Of a stretch of DNA of 64,000 nt, positions 25,166 to 37,700 are shown piece by piece. A model generated the notes under the pieces. That model made no database searches. It was not told the origin of the DNA and was given only the letters and a program-made list of their open reading frames with translations. The position numbers and the translations under genes are program-made. Origin of the DNA: Penelope pileata (taxonomy: Eukaryota; Chordata; Aves; Galliformes; Cracidae). The stretch is taken from contig WBMW01003969.1 in assembly GCA_013396635.1 (NCBI GenBank), forward strand, positions 951,426 through 1,015,425. Reading direction: 5' to 3'. How positions within the stretch are numbered: position 1 is the stretch's first letter; each line of letters begins with the position of its first letter.

Positions 25166-27213
25166 ATTTCTTAGTGCAGTTATGAGCACACGTTTTGGAC
25201 TGAAATCTAACACGCATCCTGTGATTCAGTGATTGTGAGTCAGTTCAGATGCAACATCTGATCTAACTGAAAGCAGGTATGATCCAAGTTTTCCCTGGAT
25301 CCAATCTCTGTGAGCCAGGGAAGAAGTTACAAAAAAACACTGACAAACACTAGGAACCTCTGAGCTGTGTCCTGAGCTCCACCAAATGCACAGAGAACTC
25401 TCAACAGTCTGCTTAAGTTTGAAAAACAGGAGCTAACCTAATACCTTACATCATATCTTCAAGGAAGTATCTATTACATTTCCACTAAATATATCCTTTT
25501 TTGTACTGTGGAACACTTTTTAAAAATATTTCACTTTTAAAAAGCAAAGGAAAAGAACATCTACATTGTAAACCTTAAACAAAAATACATAAAATATCCA
25601 AGTCTGCCTGAATGGATATCAAATACCAAAACAACTACCTTCATATACGAAGCCCATACACAAAATAACAATAGAAGATATCACAAGACTCCTAAAAAAG
25701 GCGCTGCCCTACTACTAAGCCTGCTGGACAAGAGGCTGATGCTCATCCATCATTTCACTTCTCACTAGCCTACCCTTGCTGCAGACTTTCCCCCTCCAAG
25801 GTGGGGACAAAACATTTCAAAACATCTGTCCCACGTGGGGTCCTTATTCCAGCACAGCTTGATCCTGCCCATTGCTCAGGAGTGTGGGAAGAGGGACTGG
25901 GACCCGCCTTTGGCTCTCTACACTTCCTCCTGCTGGTACAGAGCGGATGCAGGCAGCATCACCCCAGCTCTGGACGATGGAGAAGAGATGCAACTCCCAC
26001 TCCCTTTCCTAAGGGTTGTGGGAGGGGGCTAGGCGAAGCAGAGGACATGAATCACCTCCCGTGCCGATACCAGCATCTCATTATTTTGGAATCTCATAAA
26101 CTGAGGATTTTAATACCCCCTGTGATGTTGGTTTACTTTCCCTCACTACAGGAAAAACAATGTTTAACATTTCACTGAGAGCAGTCTGCAGAAAGGAGCC
26201 CTGGAAAAACTTAGTTCTGCACAGAGACCATTCAAAACTATGGGATGACCTCTGCTGCTGCCGTCTCTGTCTTTCCACATTTTGTTTCATGCAAAAGTAA
26301 TTAGATCCTGTCCATTTTGACACTCTCTTGGAAAACTTTCCTAAGTGTCACTTTCTGGCACTGGTAAAACTTAGAAACAAACAATAAAACCTACCCAATT
26401 TCTAAGGGCTCATTAAATGTTGTCTCTGAGGGAGTGGCAGAGGGAAGACTAAGGGTGCAGCTGGTGCTTTAAGTCAGTCCAGCCCTGCAGTGTGAACAGC
26501 AGCCTCACGTAAGGTTACAACCCAACAGCATGCTTGAGACAGGAGGAAGAGCTTGCCTGCTTGCTGCCTACATTTGCTGCTGTAACAACTGTTCTTTCCT
26601 TTAGCAGAGCACAGCAGGAGGTTGGGAAAGGTCTAAGGCTCAGGCTCTGGCTAGCTCAGATGGCCTGCTGGGCCGTGGTGCTGCACACAAACATGGAATA
26701 AGATCCGGTCTGTTGTTGATGAGGAGAGTGTTCACAGCTCGAACAAACACTGCATAGATTTGTAACTGCTAGGCAGTGCAGAACTGATCTCTGCTCTGAC
26801 TCCGTATGTACAAATCAACAAATGTGAGTGTGTCAGAACCACTCAGTACCTGGCAAAGCACCTTCACACGGCACAGTGTTAGCCTTCCCATCTTTCTGAA
26901 GGAAGAACACCTCAATACGATCAAAAACCTTGTAACCAGTCACTCTCTCAAACACTTTGATGTGATGAACAATGTCTGTATCAGACACCTGCTTTTGCTT
27001 CCCCAGACAAATGGTGTTCTGCAGATAGAGAATCCAGGTATGATATTTTGAAACAACGCAAATTTGTTATTCATCAGTAGGCGCTCTTTACCGCATGCCA
27101 TGTTTCAGGCCAGCTTTTGAGAAGTGACAGACCAAAACCGGATAGGCTGTCTCACCCCTCTGGGCTGATAAGTCTGAACACAGTGCCCTTACTTCACATA
27201 GGAAGTTTGCCAC

Positions 27214-28259
27214 TGCGGTGGTTTCATCCTGATGGCAGCTAAACTCCATCACACTGCTCTCTCACTCCCTCTCCTTAAAGGAATATGGAGAGAAAATACA
27301 AAAGAAAAGGGCTCACGGGTTGAGATAAGGACAGGGAGACTGCTCACCAATTACCACCACAGGCAAAACAGAACCAGCAAAGAGAGATTAAGATAAAGAG
27401 TTGCCTATTGCTAACAGACCAGAGCAGCAAGAACTAAAAGCTGACTACAAATATCTCCTCATCACCCATCCACGTCTACCTCCTCCCCCCTGAGCAGCAC
27501 AGGGGAATGGTGAATGGGGGCTGCAGTCAGTCCATAACACTTCATCTCTGCCACTCCCCCATGGTGACTCTCTGTCCCTGCTCCACGTGGGCCCCTCCCA
27601 CAGATGCCATCCTTCCTGAACTGATCCCGTGTGGGCTTCCCACAGGCTGCAGCTCTTCAAGCACTGCTCCAACACAGCTCCGCATCGCAGGGCCCATCCC
27701 TCAGGCACTGCTCCAGCATGGGTCCCCACAGGCAGCAGCTCCCCCAGACCTCCTGTCCCACCACATGCTCCTTTCCATGGATGCAGCTCCAGTCTGGGGC
27801 GGTTCCTGTGGGGGATCCATGGGCTGCGGCCTCCTCCAGGCCACATCCACTGCTGCGCCATGGGCTCCTCCACGGCTGCACGTGGAGATCTGCTCCACGT
27901 GGTGCCCATGGGCTGCGGGGCGACAGCCTGCTCCACCGTGGGCCTCTCCTGGGCTGCAGGGAGCTTCTGCTCTGTGTGTGGAGCACCTCCTGTCCTCCTT
28001 CTGCACTGACCTGGCTGGCTGCAGGGCTGTTTCTCACTGCTCTCTCCCAGCTGATGTTGTGCAGTTTTTCCCTTTCTTAAGTCTGCTTTCCCAGAGCACA
28101 CCCAGCATCGCTCATGGCTCAGCTCTGCCCAGCAATGCGTCCCTCTGGAGCAGCTGGAGCTGGCTCTGATCTGACATGGGGCAGTGCTGGGCTCTGCAGG
28201 CCCACCCCTGCAGCCTCCCAGCTACCAAAGCCTTGCCATGTAAACCCAGTACAGCCACA
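27214..28259 (-). mobile_element. GC-rich LTR-like repeat (probable solo LTR of an avian endogenous retrovirus)
   Basis: On the minus strand the repeat starts TGTGGCTGTACTGGGTTTAC and ends CCACCGCA, giving TG...CA ends about 1.05 kb apart. The composition changes sharply: 27450-28230 is far richer in GC than the surrounding intron. The end sequences and the internal series of CTGCTCCA-CGTGGG-like units are typical, from memory, of a dispersed LTR family common in bird genomes. I cannot give a firm family name. No gag, pol or env coding region flanks it, so if it is retroviral it is a solo LTR. I see no obvious target-site duplication at these borders (GCCAC on the left, AAGCA on the right), so the ends may be slightly off. 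Long open frames inside it on both strands are composition artefacts. Confidence 0.72.
27570..27965. repeat. Degenerate tandem units within the LTR-like repeat
   Basis: Copies of a degenerate unit built on CTGCTCCA, CGTGGG-C and GGGCTGCAG or CAGGCTGCAG recur about every 40-100 bp. Examples start near 27577, 27618, 27662, 27706, 27889 and 27930. This internal repetition explains the long stop-free frames on both strands. Confidence 0.7.
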
Positions 28260-29044
28260 AAGCAGGATCTGGTCAGTAACTGGTCTTTTTGATTACCACA
28301 GACTTTATTATGAAATATTTTCCAGTGTTGAAACAGTTCAGTTCTCTGAAATAATTTTATTGGTAGGCATGCAGCCTTGAGAGTCTTCCCACTCTATCAA
28401 AACAGATTTCTTATCTTTTCAAAACAACTAAAAGAGGGAAACCTAAAAGTTACTGTTCATAAAAAAAAAGAGGGTAACACCCATTTATTTCCTGTGTGTG
28501 GTAGAAAGCTGATACCAAATCTGGAAGCAGCTTCTTCTTTTTAAAATTTGCATACAGTCGTGCTTACAGTGGGTTACACAAAATGTGTCAGTGACTCATC
28601 TTCATGATAGAGAAATTTAAATGCCTATACAAACATAGTTAATGTCAGTGCTGGGCAGTGGGCATGCAATGCTCTCAACTGTTTTAATGGCACAGATATT
28701 TCTATTGGTCACTGGAGTGTTATCACCCTATGCAGTTGTTCCTAAAGGCAATTTGCTCAACCTAGTTCATCTTCAAGCCCACATACTTAAGAAAAGTAAA
28801 AATTAACATCAGAACCATTCAAGTTCAGTACAGTTTGCTCTCTACGTATATAAATCAATGCTTTTTATAGAACAGGAAGCAGACAGATATGGGAAAGACC
28901 ATGGCAAGTTCCACTATACTATGAAAGTAGGTCAGAAAAAAGGAACAGCAACACATTTCCATCTTCCTCTGAAGATCTGGGATAAACTTCTTCAATTGTC
29001 AAACAGGACTGAATTTAGTAGAGCTAATTCAAAAGCTTGTGGTA

Positions 29045-29101
29045 AAATCCTGGCTCTGCTGAAGTCATGGCAAAGCTCCCACCCTGGCAAGGCCAGGATT
29101 T
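29045..29101. mobile_element. Possible ancient palindromic element relic
   Basis: AAATCCTGGC (29045-29054) and GCCAGGATTT (29092-29101) are a perfect 10-bp inverted repeat around a GAAGTCATGGCAAAGCTCCC-type core. This layout resembles an old amniote dispersed repeat I remember from turtle, crocodile and bird introns, with the form GAAATCCTGGC...TGAAGTCAATGG...GCCAGGATTTCA. The family is not named with confidence, and a chance palindrome cannot be excluded. Confidence 0.45.
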
Positions 29102-32100
29102 CATTCATGAAGCCCGATGCGTGGAATACAGATACGGCATTCAATGGGAAGGTGCTGACAGAGGAGTAGAGCTTTTCTGAGCAGCACAGAGTGCTCCGAA
29201 TGTGTTCTTCTAGCTAAAATACAGGCAGCTTTTCAGAGCCAGTAGTGATTTCCAGTATGACAACAGGATTGTAGGTTTACTCTCCAAACACAGCTATAAG
29301 CAATGTTTAGCACTCATTGTCTGTAGTCCACCAACTGATGCTCACACAGCTCCACGCTCAAGAACTGGCATGCTTCATCAACAATAAAAGGCCTGCAAGC
29401 CAAATGTTGATGTGGTAGTAGAAGAAGAAAGGGCTTTTGGTGACTTAAAGTATTTCTTAATATCATAAAATTTGTCACACAAGGCTCTGAGTACAGAAGG
29501 TTAAAATGTGAGACAATTTGCTTCCTCAGTGCTGGTTATCTGCCCTTTACATACTTCTGATAGCTCAGTAGATACATTTCAGACACATCAAAGTTCTTAT
29601 GAGGAGGAAGGGGAAATGAGCAATTTCCAAGTTTTTATATCTTTTTTTTTTTTCCTGTCCTCTTCTACCCCCCAATGAATTTTACATAAGCCCTTGAGCA
29701 TGACTGGCGTTGGAAACGCACTCTGTCATTTAATACTGAGAACTCTGTTGCAGGAGAACATGAGCATTTTACATTTGTCATTGCTGTGGAAGAAGCAAAT
29801 CAAAGGACACCTGAAAAGGGAAACTTTTTAAAGCAAGAGCCTGCACAGGAAAACGTGTCAGAATGTAACTCTCCTTGCATTTCTCTCCCTCTTTGGCATA
29901 CACAAACTGCATTGTTTGGAATATGCTAGTGCATTTTGATATCAGTCAGAATGTCTCTGGTTCTTTGAGCACTTCATTCATTATATACACACAAAGAATA
30001 TTTGGGTTGTAGAGCTTGAGCTCCACGAAAAAGATTTAACTGTGAAGGGTTGAAGTCGCTGTGAAAAAAAATGAAAAATGCTAGGAGACCTTTTCTGGTT
30101 TTGAAAGGTCAGATGTGCACTTGAGTTTAGATTCCACCGAGAACACATGGACCAGTGGGAGCACCTGTCACCTACTGCCCCAGGCAAATACCTGAACCAG
30201 TTACTGTCAAGTAAACTTCTGCATATGAAGGAAAGGCAATCATTCACAGATCAAGAGAGATGTAGCAGCACAGCAATTTTTGCTTCCAGTTCTCAGAAAG
30301 CGTGAGAATGAGAAAACAGCAAGTCCTGAAAGAAATGGCTAGTGGAAAAGAGACACATCCCATAAAAAGTGTGCAAGACCACGCTCTTAGTGAGTTCAAA
30401 CAGCTCACAAAGTTCTGTCTTCTGCTGCTAATCCCTTCACCCTCAGCTGAGGCTGCCTGCTAGGTTTAATTTTTGCATTGAGATAGACTATGAACATTTT
30501 CAGTAATGGCTCAAGTCCTGCTTTACTTTCCACTGAAGCATTTGAGCACTTGTACTGTGAGACACTGCATAGTTAGCTCTGGGCGTGGTAGTGTCTCATT
30601 GAGGAGCTCCATAAGAAGATGGGATCTTGAAACTCCTTCAGCTAAAACCACACAAAACGCACCGGGACACAGCTCCATATTTTCAGAACAAGTTTTCCAC
30701 TGTGGCAAGCTAAGCCATGAATTATGCATTTAATGGCTCCTGTTGAGTTTCAATCTGCACTCTGTATAGTAAATCATCCAGACAGCAAATAACGTGTTTT
30801 ACTACATTTAAAGAGTAAATTTTCAGAAGTCACTTGATGTTATATTTGTATGCCAAACAACTATAATTTTGCCTTAGCTTAATAATTTGTTCCACAGAGG
30901 AGTTTAAACTCCTTACAGCACCAACAGAACTATCACACAGGTTATATCTAAATTGCAGCAGGAGAACACCGGTAATACCTAAATTGCACTGACAGGACTA
31001 CAGAAGAAGATGCATTACAATGCTAAAAAGCTAACAGGAGTGAAACCAGCTAGTAAGCTGTGAGGCACTGATTTATCAATAGAACAAAAGCCTGTTGACC
31101 CCAAAGGGCAATTACTGTCCATTGCCAAACTACACACTGCTGTGTTCTGGCAGCTGTTGCTAGACACCTACTCAAATGAAGAGAAATTCAGGTGGTATGC
31201 TGACTATGCTGTCCCCACTGAGCCAGCTAGTTTGCTAGACCAGATGGTGAGTGTTGAACCGAAGGACGAACCAAAGCCACAAAGGACACGTGGGTTGGTA
31301 ATGCCCAATCTGCACCTGCAGATTGAGTTGCTGCACAGCATCTCTACCTCTTGGTGCGGGACTGTGCAGCACACTGAACAGCGGCAGGTGGTGGGACAAT
31401 CAGCCTCTTAGCTGCTCTTTGCCCTGATGGACAACATCCCCTCTTTTCCTTGGAGATGAGCAATCATACAGGACTTGGGTATATCTTGCTGTCAAGCAAT
31501 AAACGGATGTGGCATTAAAGCATCTGACAACAGTGCTCATAGCTGTGCAGGCTGATGATTAAAGCAGTCCTACTGTCAGTAGCATTCTCATCTACAATAA
31601 AGTTTATCACATCAGCCTCAGCTTGCACTCCTGACAATACAAAGCATATTTATAAGCCAGTAAGAATTAGCAGTATTGGAAAACCGTAAGATTGAAGGCA
31701 AAGCCTCAAGCTAAACATCTCAGCAACTATGTTTGGTGGTGTTATACATCACCACCACTGACATCTTGATTACAGCATCAGAATAAATGGAGTTGTAGCT
31801 TCTGAGAAAAATTTGAGGAAATAGCACAAAAATATAAAGAAACGCACTCCATCTCCATCAACACTAGAATTCAACACTGTTACTGGTTTGCATTTGCAAA
31901 AAGAGAGGAATTTTCATAAAACACATACTAGTCCCTCTCTACATATGAAAATAGAGAACACTACTTCCACTTGAAAATTTGTACCATTTCTGAAACTCAC
32001 ATATACAAGTGAAGCCCAAACCATGTCATTAACAGAACTTGAATTATACATATTAAACAGCAGATAGCCAACTAAAAAATACCAGTTCTTACATCAGAAA

Positions 32101-32384
32101 TGTTGTTATCCATAATTTCAAGTCAATCCTTCTGTTCTCAAAATAAGGCCAAATGTGTCCCAGAACTGGGCATCTGAGAGCCAAGACACCCAAGATCATT
32201 ACTATTTCATTAATGTTTCAATAATCCACTGATTTTAAACTGGTTTGCAATTTCTGACTGTGCTGGTTGGTCTGCTTAAAATCTAAATATTTTCAGGTTT
32301 GACAACAATTCTATGTGAGCTTAACACCTAGTTTCTTTCATATCGTGACCTAACGATTAAAAAGAATTGGAAGCCAGACTTTCA

Positions 32385-32416
32385 TTTTGTTTTGTTTCAT
32401 TTTGTTTGTTTGTTTC
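32385..32416. repeat. (TTTTG)n/(TTTG)n tract
   Basis: The T/G-rich simple repeat TTTTGTTTTGTTTC, TTTTGTTTGTTTGTTTC lies immediately before the MIR-like relic. Confidence 0.85.
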
Positions 32417-32590
32417 AAATTGCCCATTCTGACTTGTATGACCTCAGGCAGGTCACATTCTCATTGACACTTATTTCTCACTCTATTCAAAGTGTGGGAG
32501 TGACAGTAGCTTCCCTCAATGCGGTTCTGTGATGCATAACTAAATAGTCATAAAGTGCTCTGTGACATGGAAAATAGTATTAAGGCCACT
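32405..32590 (+). mobile_element. Ancient MIR/CORE-SINE-like relic
   Basis: CTTGTATGACCTCAGGCAGG followed by TCACATTCTC resembles the MIR-type core (TGTGTGACCTTGGGCAAGTCA). Downstream, ATAGTCATAAAGTGCTCTGT resembles the tail GTAAAGCGCTTTGAGA shared by MIR-like SINEs. The order and spacing (about 120 bp) fit such a SINE. The copy is heavily diverged, as expected for an element inserted before the bird radiation. It is not transcribed as a gene. Confidence 0.55.
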
Positions 32591-33963
32591 GACTGATTAA
32601 AAGAGAAGCAAGATTCAGGCATTCCCTCGCACATGTCTCAATGTTTATCCACTAGATATGTGGCCAGAGGGGATAATTGCTAGAATGATAAACTGACAGC
32701 TGGCACATTAAAATTGCTTTTTGATTATTAGCATTTGTATGATTAATTGCAAATGTTAACCACCCAAAATGTCTTAAATTACCGTCCTTAAAACTGGAGA
32801 AAAACTGAGTAATACTGCATACTTATCATTACAAATATTCTTTTTCTCTTAAAAAGCAATACTAAGTGTTTAGAAAAAAGTTCTGTACTGAGATACCACA
32901 AGTATAAAAAAAAATGCAAACAAAAATATTCATTTGGCTATCATCTCATACATAATAATTCTGAAACAATATTTACAAATCTGCTCCCACTGTTACAGAG
33001 AGCCCAAAGCCCTTGTATAGACTGCTTAATACAAAGACTGTGTAACTTTTAAGTAAATGGATAAAATCAACATGGTGCTATTCATTTCTACACTAATTGT
33101 AATAAATGCTTCTCACAGAGCCCGGAAACAGCTTTTAACCCTTGGGCTCTTGTAAAGACACAAAGAGTGGAAGTGATAAACTCTGATAAAGTGATTACAA
33201 ACAGGGAGCATGCTTTCCAGCAAACACTGTGCTCCTCTTCTCTCCAAGAAGCTAGAACTGATTGCAAACCTTTCAGTTCACAGCCTAAATTACCAGTGCT
33301 GTCCTAGAAAGTACTCTGGGTCTAAAAAGCTTTCGCAAGCTCATTCTGTCTAAATATTATAGCAAAATAAACTACGCAGAAGATTATCCAAATATTGGCC
33401 TTTTTCAACTGATAAATTATAAAGGGAAAGTTTTCATATCCGTCAGAAAATAAACACTAAATCTATTGTATTAAAGGCATTGTCAAAAGAGGCTTTGGAG
33501 TGAGAAGACAGGGAGACAAGGGTAAACAGAATAGACTTCAATGTTAAAAGGCTATTAAAAGCCTTTCCATCACCATTGGCATCGAAATGTGGCATTAAAG
33601 AGGATCAATATTCTACAAGAGAATGTTACAGACTGAACAGGCTGTCACGAGGCTTTCCTTGCATCACGTGCACAGCATCATGTGTCACTTCAAATAAAGA
33701 GAAAACCTAGCCTTGAATGTTATCCCATATGCTTCACTATACATAACCATGCTACCTACTAGAATGAATCTGCAATGTAAGTGTCATTTTCTGACCTAGT
33801 ACGCGCAGACCTGTATGCAAACTGAAAAGCCAACACGCTATTTCTAACCCTACCACACGGTTACCTAAGCAGCATTTCCCCTTGAATTTATTGGAGATTG
33901 TTGCACAGGTCAGACAATGCCTGAGCTCCTAAGTAAACACTGTGGTTCAAAAGTGAGTTTGTT

Positions 33964-33998
33964 CTGTTGGTTGGTTTGGTTTGTTTGTTGTTGTTTTT
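33964..33998. repeat. T/G-rich simple repeat
   Basis: TGTTGGTTGGTTTGG followed by TTTGTTTGTTGTTGTTTTT is a low-complexity tract about 0.7 kb from exon 4 on the downstream-intron side. Confidence 0.85.
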
Positions 33999-34691
33999 AA
34001 ATAGAAAAAAAATCAGTTAAGTAAATGAATCATATTCACTTGATAACCTGCTACATCATCTTAATTTCCTGTTTTTTTACAATGACCATATTCACAAGAC
34101 CTAACATTGTAATAGAAATTAGAATAGGTTACGTAGAAAAAAGAGGAGCTGTAACAAAATCAGCAAGGTACCAAACCCTAAACACAGCTAAAGCAATACC
34201 GTCATCAGCACATTGATGCTATCATCAGCACTCCAACGGTTTGGAGCAGGACCCAGAAATCTGGTAAGGAGTAGGTGGTTTTTTGTCTGAGATGTACTGG
34301 TTGCCATTCCTGTGACAATCTCCCTATATAATCCTTTAAGACAGTACCTGCACAGATACTATCTTCAAGCTGGCTCAAATCCCTGAGGAGTCAACGGTTA
34401 TTCACAGAATTTTGAAGTTATCTGACACCTTGCAGACAACCACACTCCTCTTGTATCAGTAACACTGGTAGTTCACAAAGTTTTAATCCTGGCCTCGCTG
34501 ACCTAAGCACATTCATAATGCAGCCTACATGCAGACACCCCACACAAATTGCAAATATGAACGAAACACAGACCATACCAATGAGCAATACCCTCCTTTT
34601 GCAGGGATGCAACACACCTGTCCTTGAGCCATGGAACCTATAAAGCTACCATGGCCCTGTTACAAACAGTCCTTTGCCAAGGTAATCTCAC

Positions 34692-34786
34692 CTGTACTTC
34701 TGAATCGGCATCAACATGCTGGAGTTGAAACCAGGTGTCTCTGTTATGATACTTCTGCAGATCTTCTTTCTGTATAGCTACCTTTC
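34692..34786 (-). CDS. RASA3: RASA3 coding exon 4 (C-terminal part of first C2 domain)
   Basis: This exon of 95 nt begins with ga, completing the Gly codon from exon 3. It reads [16 protein letters not shown] and then [15 protein letters not shown], ending on a complete Gln codon. It corresponds to RASA3 residues of about 94-124. The TWFQL segment is the penultimate-strand signature of C2 domains of the GAP1 family (RASA2, RASA3, RASA4, RASAL1). The acceptor is TTTATTTCCAG and the donor is CAG|GTGAGA, both strong. Intron 3 is phase 1 and intron 4 is phase 0. The reading frame is intact, with no stop codon or indel relative to the expected protein. Confidence 0.97.
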
Positions 34787-37700
34787 CTGGAAATAAAACA
34801 AACCAGAAGCAGAGTTTAAGACATGCTATACCTGCTCCAAAAGTACATTTCCATTAAAAACAGGTTTAAAACAATGATTAATGGACTATTCAAAGAAGGC
34901 TTCAGAACAAGGAAAAGATTTCTTCAGGGCACACTTTTTTAAACAATACATAATTCTTTCTGATGAACAGCTTTTTCCACTTGATATTGTGAAAGATTTT
35001 AAAATTCCTCACATCATACTCATGTAACAGACTGAAGTACTGAGCTGTGTGGATGAGTTTGCAAGTATGCTCACAGTAAAAATATTATTATTACTTCTTT
35101 GACACAACACAACAGTTAAACTCATGGTGGGAAAAGCTCAAACATTATTGGAGGTGAGGAGAAGGCATCTGTCTGGGATTTCTGATGCAGATGGCTCTAA
35201 GAATCCCAAAATCAAGTTCCAAGCACGGGGTTATTGAAAACACCATTTCACTGTCTTTTTGTAGGAGAGGTGCAGCAATTAGAGATGCCAAGTCACAGCT
35301 GATTCCCAGATCTGCACTTGAGGCCCAGTCACTCTGCCACTTCTCCAGTGGTAAAAGATGAACCGACTGCATCCACTGAAGCCTCACAGAGCTCATATCC
35401 CACAGTCCAGAGCCACCCAACTACTATCACTCACACACTAACTAACTGTTGAGAGAGAAAACACAGTAGAGCTTTCCCACCCATGTTTCTAAACTCTCTC
35501 ACTCCCACCCAACCAGCTTTTTTGAAAATTATGGCAACAGCAGCCAGTTCTATGCTGTGAACTAACGTACATGCAAGCTAGGGGCTAATACATATGTAAA
35601 GCTGAAACTTTCATCTTGCCCAGCCCCTCAGGGGTTATGTAAAGAACTCTCTGAAGGGTAACAAAACTTTTTCCAAGCTTCTTTCTTTGTATACACATAG
35701 TAGAGCATGGCATGCTTGAGGATCACGTGCTCCTCTGGAAGCAGCTTTGGGCTGGGTGGTTCCCCAGGCACTGAGCATGCAGCATGTTGAAAATGAGAGA
35801 AACCAGGACAGCCAGAGAGGTTCGTGAGACTCAATAAAGTTGCTCTTCAGTGTGGTTTGGTAGCAGACCTTTCTGCTAGAGTACGTTGCTCGCGTACCAC
35901 TGCTTTGCTACATAAATACAGACTTTCTTTAACCAAATCCTGCCAGACAAAATACACCAACTGACATAGTCTTAGCAAAACATAGGTTTCCAAGGCTCCC
36001 TAAATCCACACAGTTGGACTGGGGGTCATTAACATACTACCTTAACAAACGTTAATGAGTACATCTACCAAAAAAATCCACGTGATGGACTATGAAAATA
36101 ACACAAAAGCATTTCCCATTCTGAAATCTAGAACTTTCTTTAAGTTCCCAACGTAACCTTAACATTACACTCCTCTGTCCCCTCAAATTTCAGCCTTTGC
36201 CTCAGAGGGCTCCTCCTGGCCCTCCCATCTGCTGGGCTGCTCCCATGCACTCTGTGGCAGCTGCTGCTGCATTCTTCTGCCACATTCAGGCTGCTTCTGG
36301 TGACAGTTTCCAGACTTCCAGTCCCAGTTTCTAAACAGCTCTGCCACCCTACCACGGTTGCCCTCCACAGCATCTGCCAGGGTTTCTGCTCCAGCTTCCG
36401 CAGAGCTTCTGCCCCACCACTCCTCAGCCCTGCTCCCTCTGCCCCCAGCACTCTCCCTCTTTTCTCATCCTTTGCAGATTACCAGATCCATCTCCTGGCA
36501 AGCATTACACTAGAGATTATCGTAGCAGATCAGGGTCAGGTTCTTCGCTGGATATGGAGAGCTAGTGATTGACACTACGCAGAAAAACACAAATTACACA
36601 GATCTGCAAAGCAATATGGCAGAAAGGGTAAACAAGACATTTGAACTGCGCTGAAGAGAAGACACAAAGGTGTGCTGCTGAGAACCTCTTCAACGATGGC
36701 TGTGTATTTTCACAGCTACTGCATGTGTTGTCCAACTACAGCAATATGTGGGTAACCTAGTTTCTCTAAAACACTTTGTCAGACGAATATGTTTAAAGTC
36801 ATGACCTTCCAATGATTGTTGTGGACCTTATCCAAAACTGTTTACTTTCACTGCTTGCTATCCTCGCTGTACCCTTTAATCTCCTGCAGAAATCCTCCAC
36901 CCGACTGCAGGGTAACACACACTTCACAGGCTGTGCCGCCTGTATCTTTCAATCGCTTTTACTTCATCACCTCCCGCAAAGGGACAGCCCTTCTGAAAAG
37001 CTCAAAGATGATCTCAGCAACATCAGCACCTTTACGGAGCTGAAAAGGTGTGAGCACGAGCTCCCAAAACACAGGACAGCAAGGCCAACCCAGGCAGGCC
37101 TGACCGTACGACCAGCAGGGAGCTGCAGCGCAGCACTACGTGCCTCCAGCTCCAAGGGGGTTAACACGGTGGCACCACTGTTTTGATTAGGAAACTGTTT
37201 GAAGAACACTGTTTGCTCTGCACACAAGCAATTCTTATTAATGAGTGAAACTTACTGGTCGGGCTGGCTGGAATCCAAAGTTTTTCACTGTACACTGAGT
37301 GATCCACAAAGAAGAAAAATTTAGTGGGAAAATGTGTGTATGTTGGGGGTGTTGGGGGAGAGTAAAGAAAGGGCCTATACTATAGCTAGTCTAAACAGAC
37401 ATAAAAGTATACTACTGACAGGGTGGATTGTTTAATCTGGCCTGTTTAACGATTCCATGTAAAGCAGCGGCCTGCGGAATGTCTATTTATAACTCCCAGC
37501 CTGAAGGGGCCATGTCCATACGCCTACCCCAGCCACGCTCTGGCACTGCTAGGCCTTTGAAGGCCCAGCACCGGCACTGAGGATGGTCAGGTCCTGCTCC
37601 ATTTCCTATAGGCTTGCTTGGCCTCCAGCTGGCCAATGCAGCAGCCCAACCAACTTCTGGACTCAGAAGAACTGAGTTAACTCTAGGCCACCGAGCACAA

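Larger units (their letters stand above)
20551..34691. other. RASA3 intron 4
   Basis: This is a phase-0 intron of 14.1 kb between exons 4 and 5. It holds the mariner/CR1 nest (21939-22603), a small tandem repeat (25123-25165), the LTR-like repeat (27214-28259), an inverted-repeat relic (29045-29101), a MIR-like relic (about 32405-32590) and T/G-rich tracts (32385-32416, 33964-33998). The 22604-25122, 25166-27213, 28260-32404 and 32591-34691 stretches show no gene or named element. The 32.6-33.6 kb portion has TGATAA motifs and may be regulatory (see findings). Confidence 0.8.

Noticed and set aside
27445..28169. Two overlapping open frames of about 220 codons on opposite strands
   Set aside because: They lie inside the GC-rich LTR-like repeat, and their lack of stops comes from composition and internal tandem units. 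Their peptides are rich in Ala, Pro, Trp and His without any domain.
31142..31411. Plus-strand open frame of 89 codons with a protein-like composition
   Set aside because: No recognisable domain. The acidic, Pro-containing stretch alone is not enough evidence, and it has no splice-bounded or promoter context.
36140..36470. Minus-strand open frame of 103 codons in a pyrimidine-rich block
   Set aside because: The biased composition (C/T-rich on plus) explains the absence of stops. There is no domain and no known repeat match by eye.
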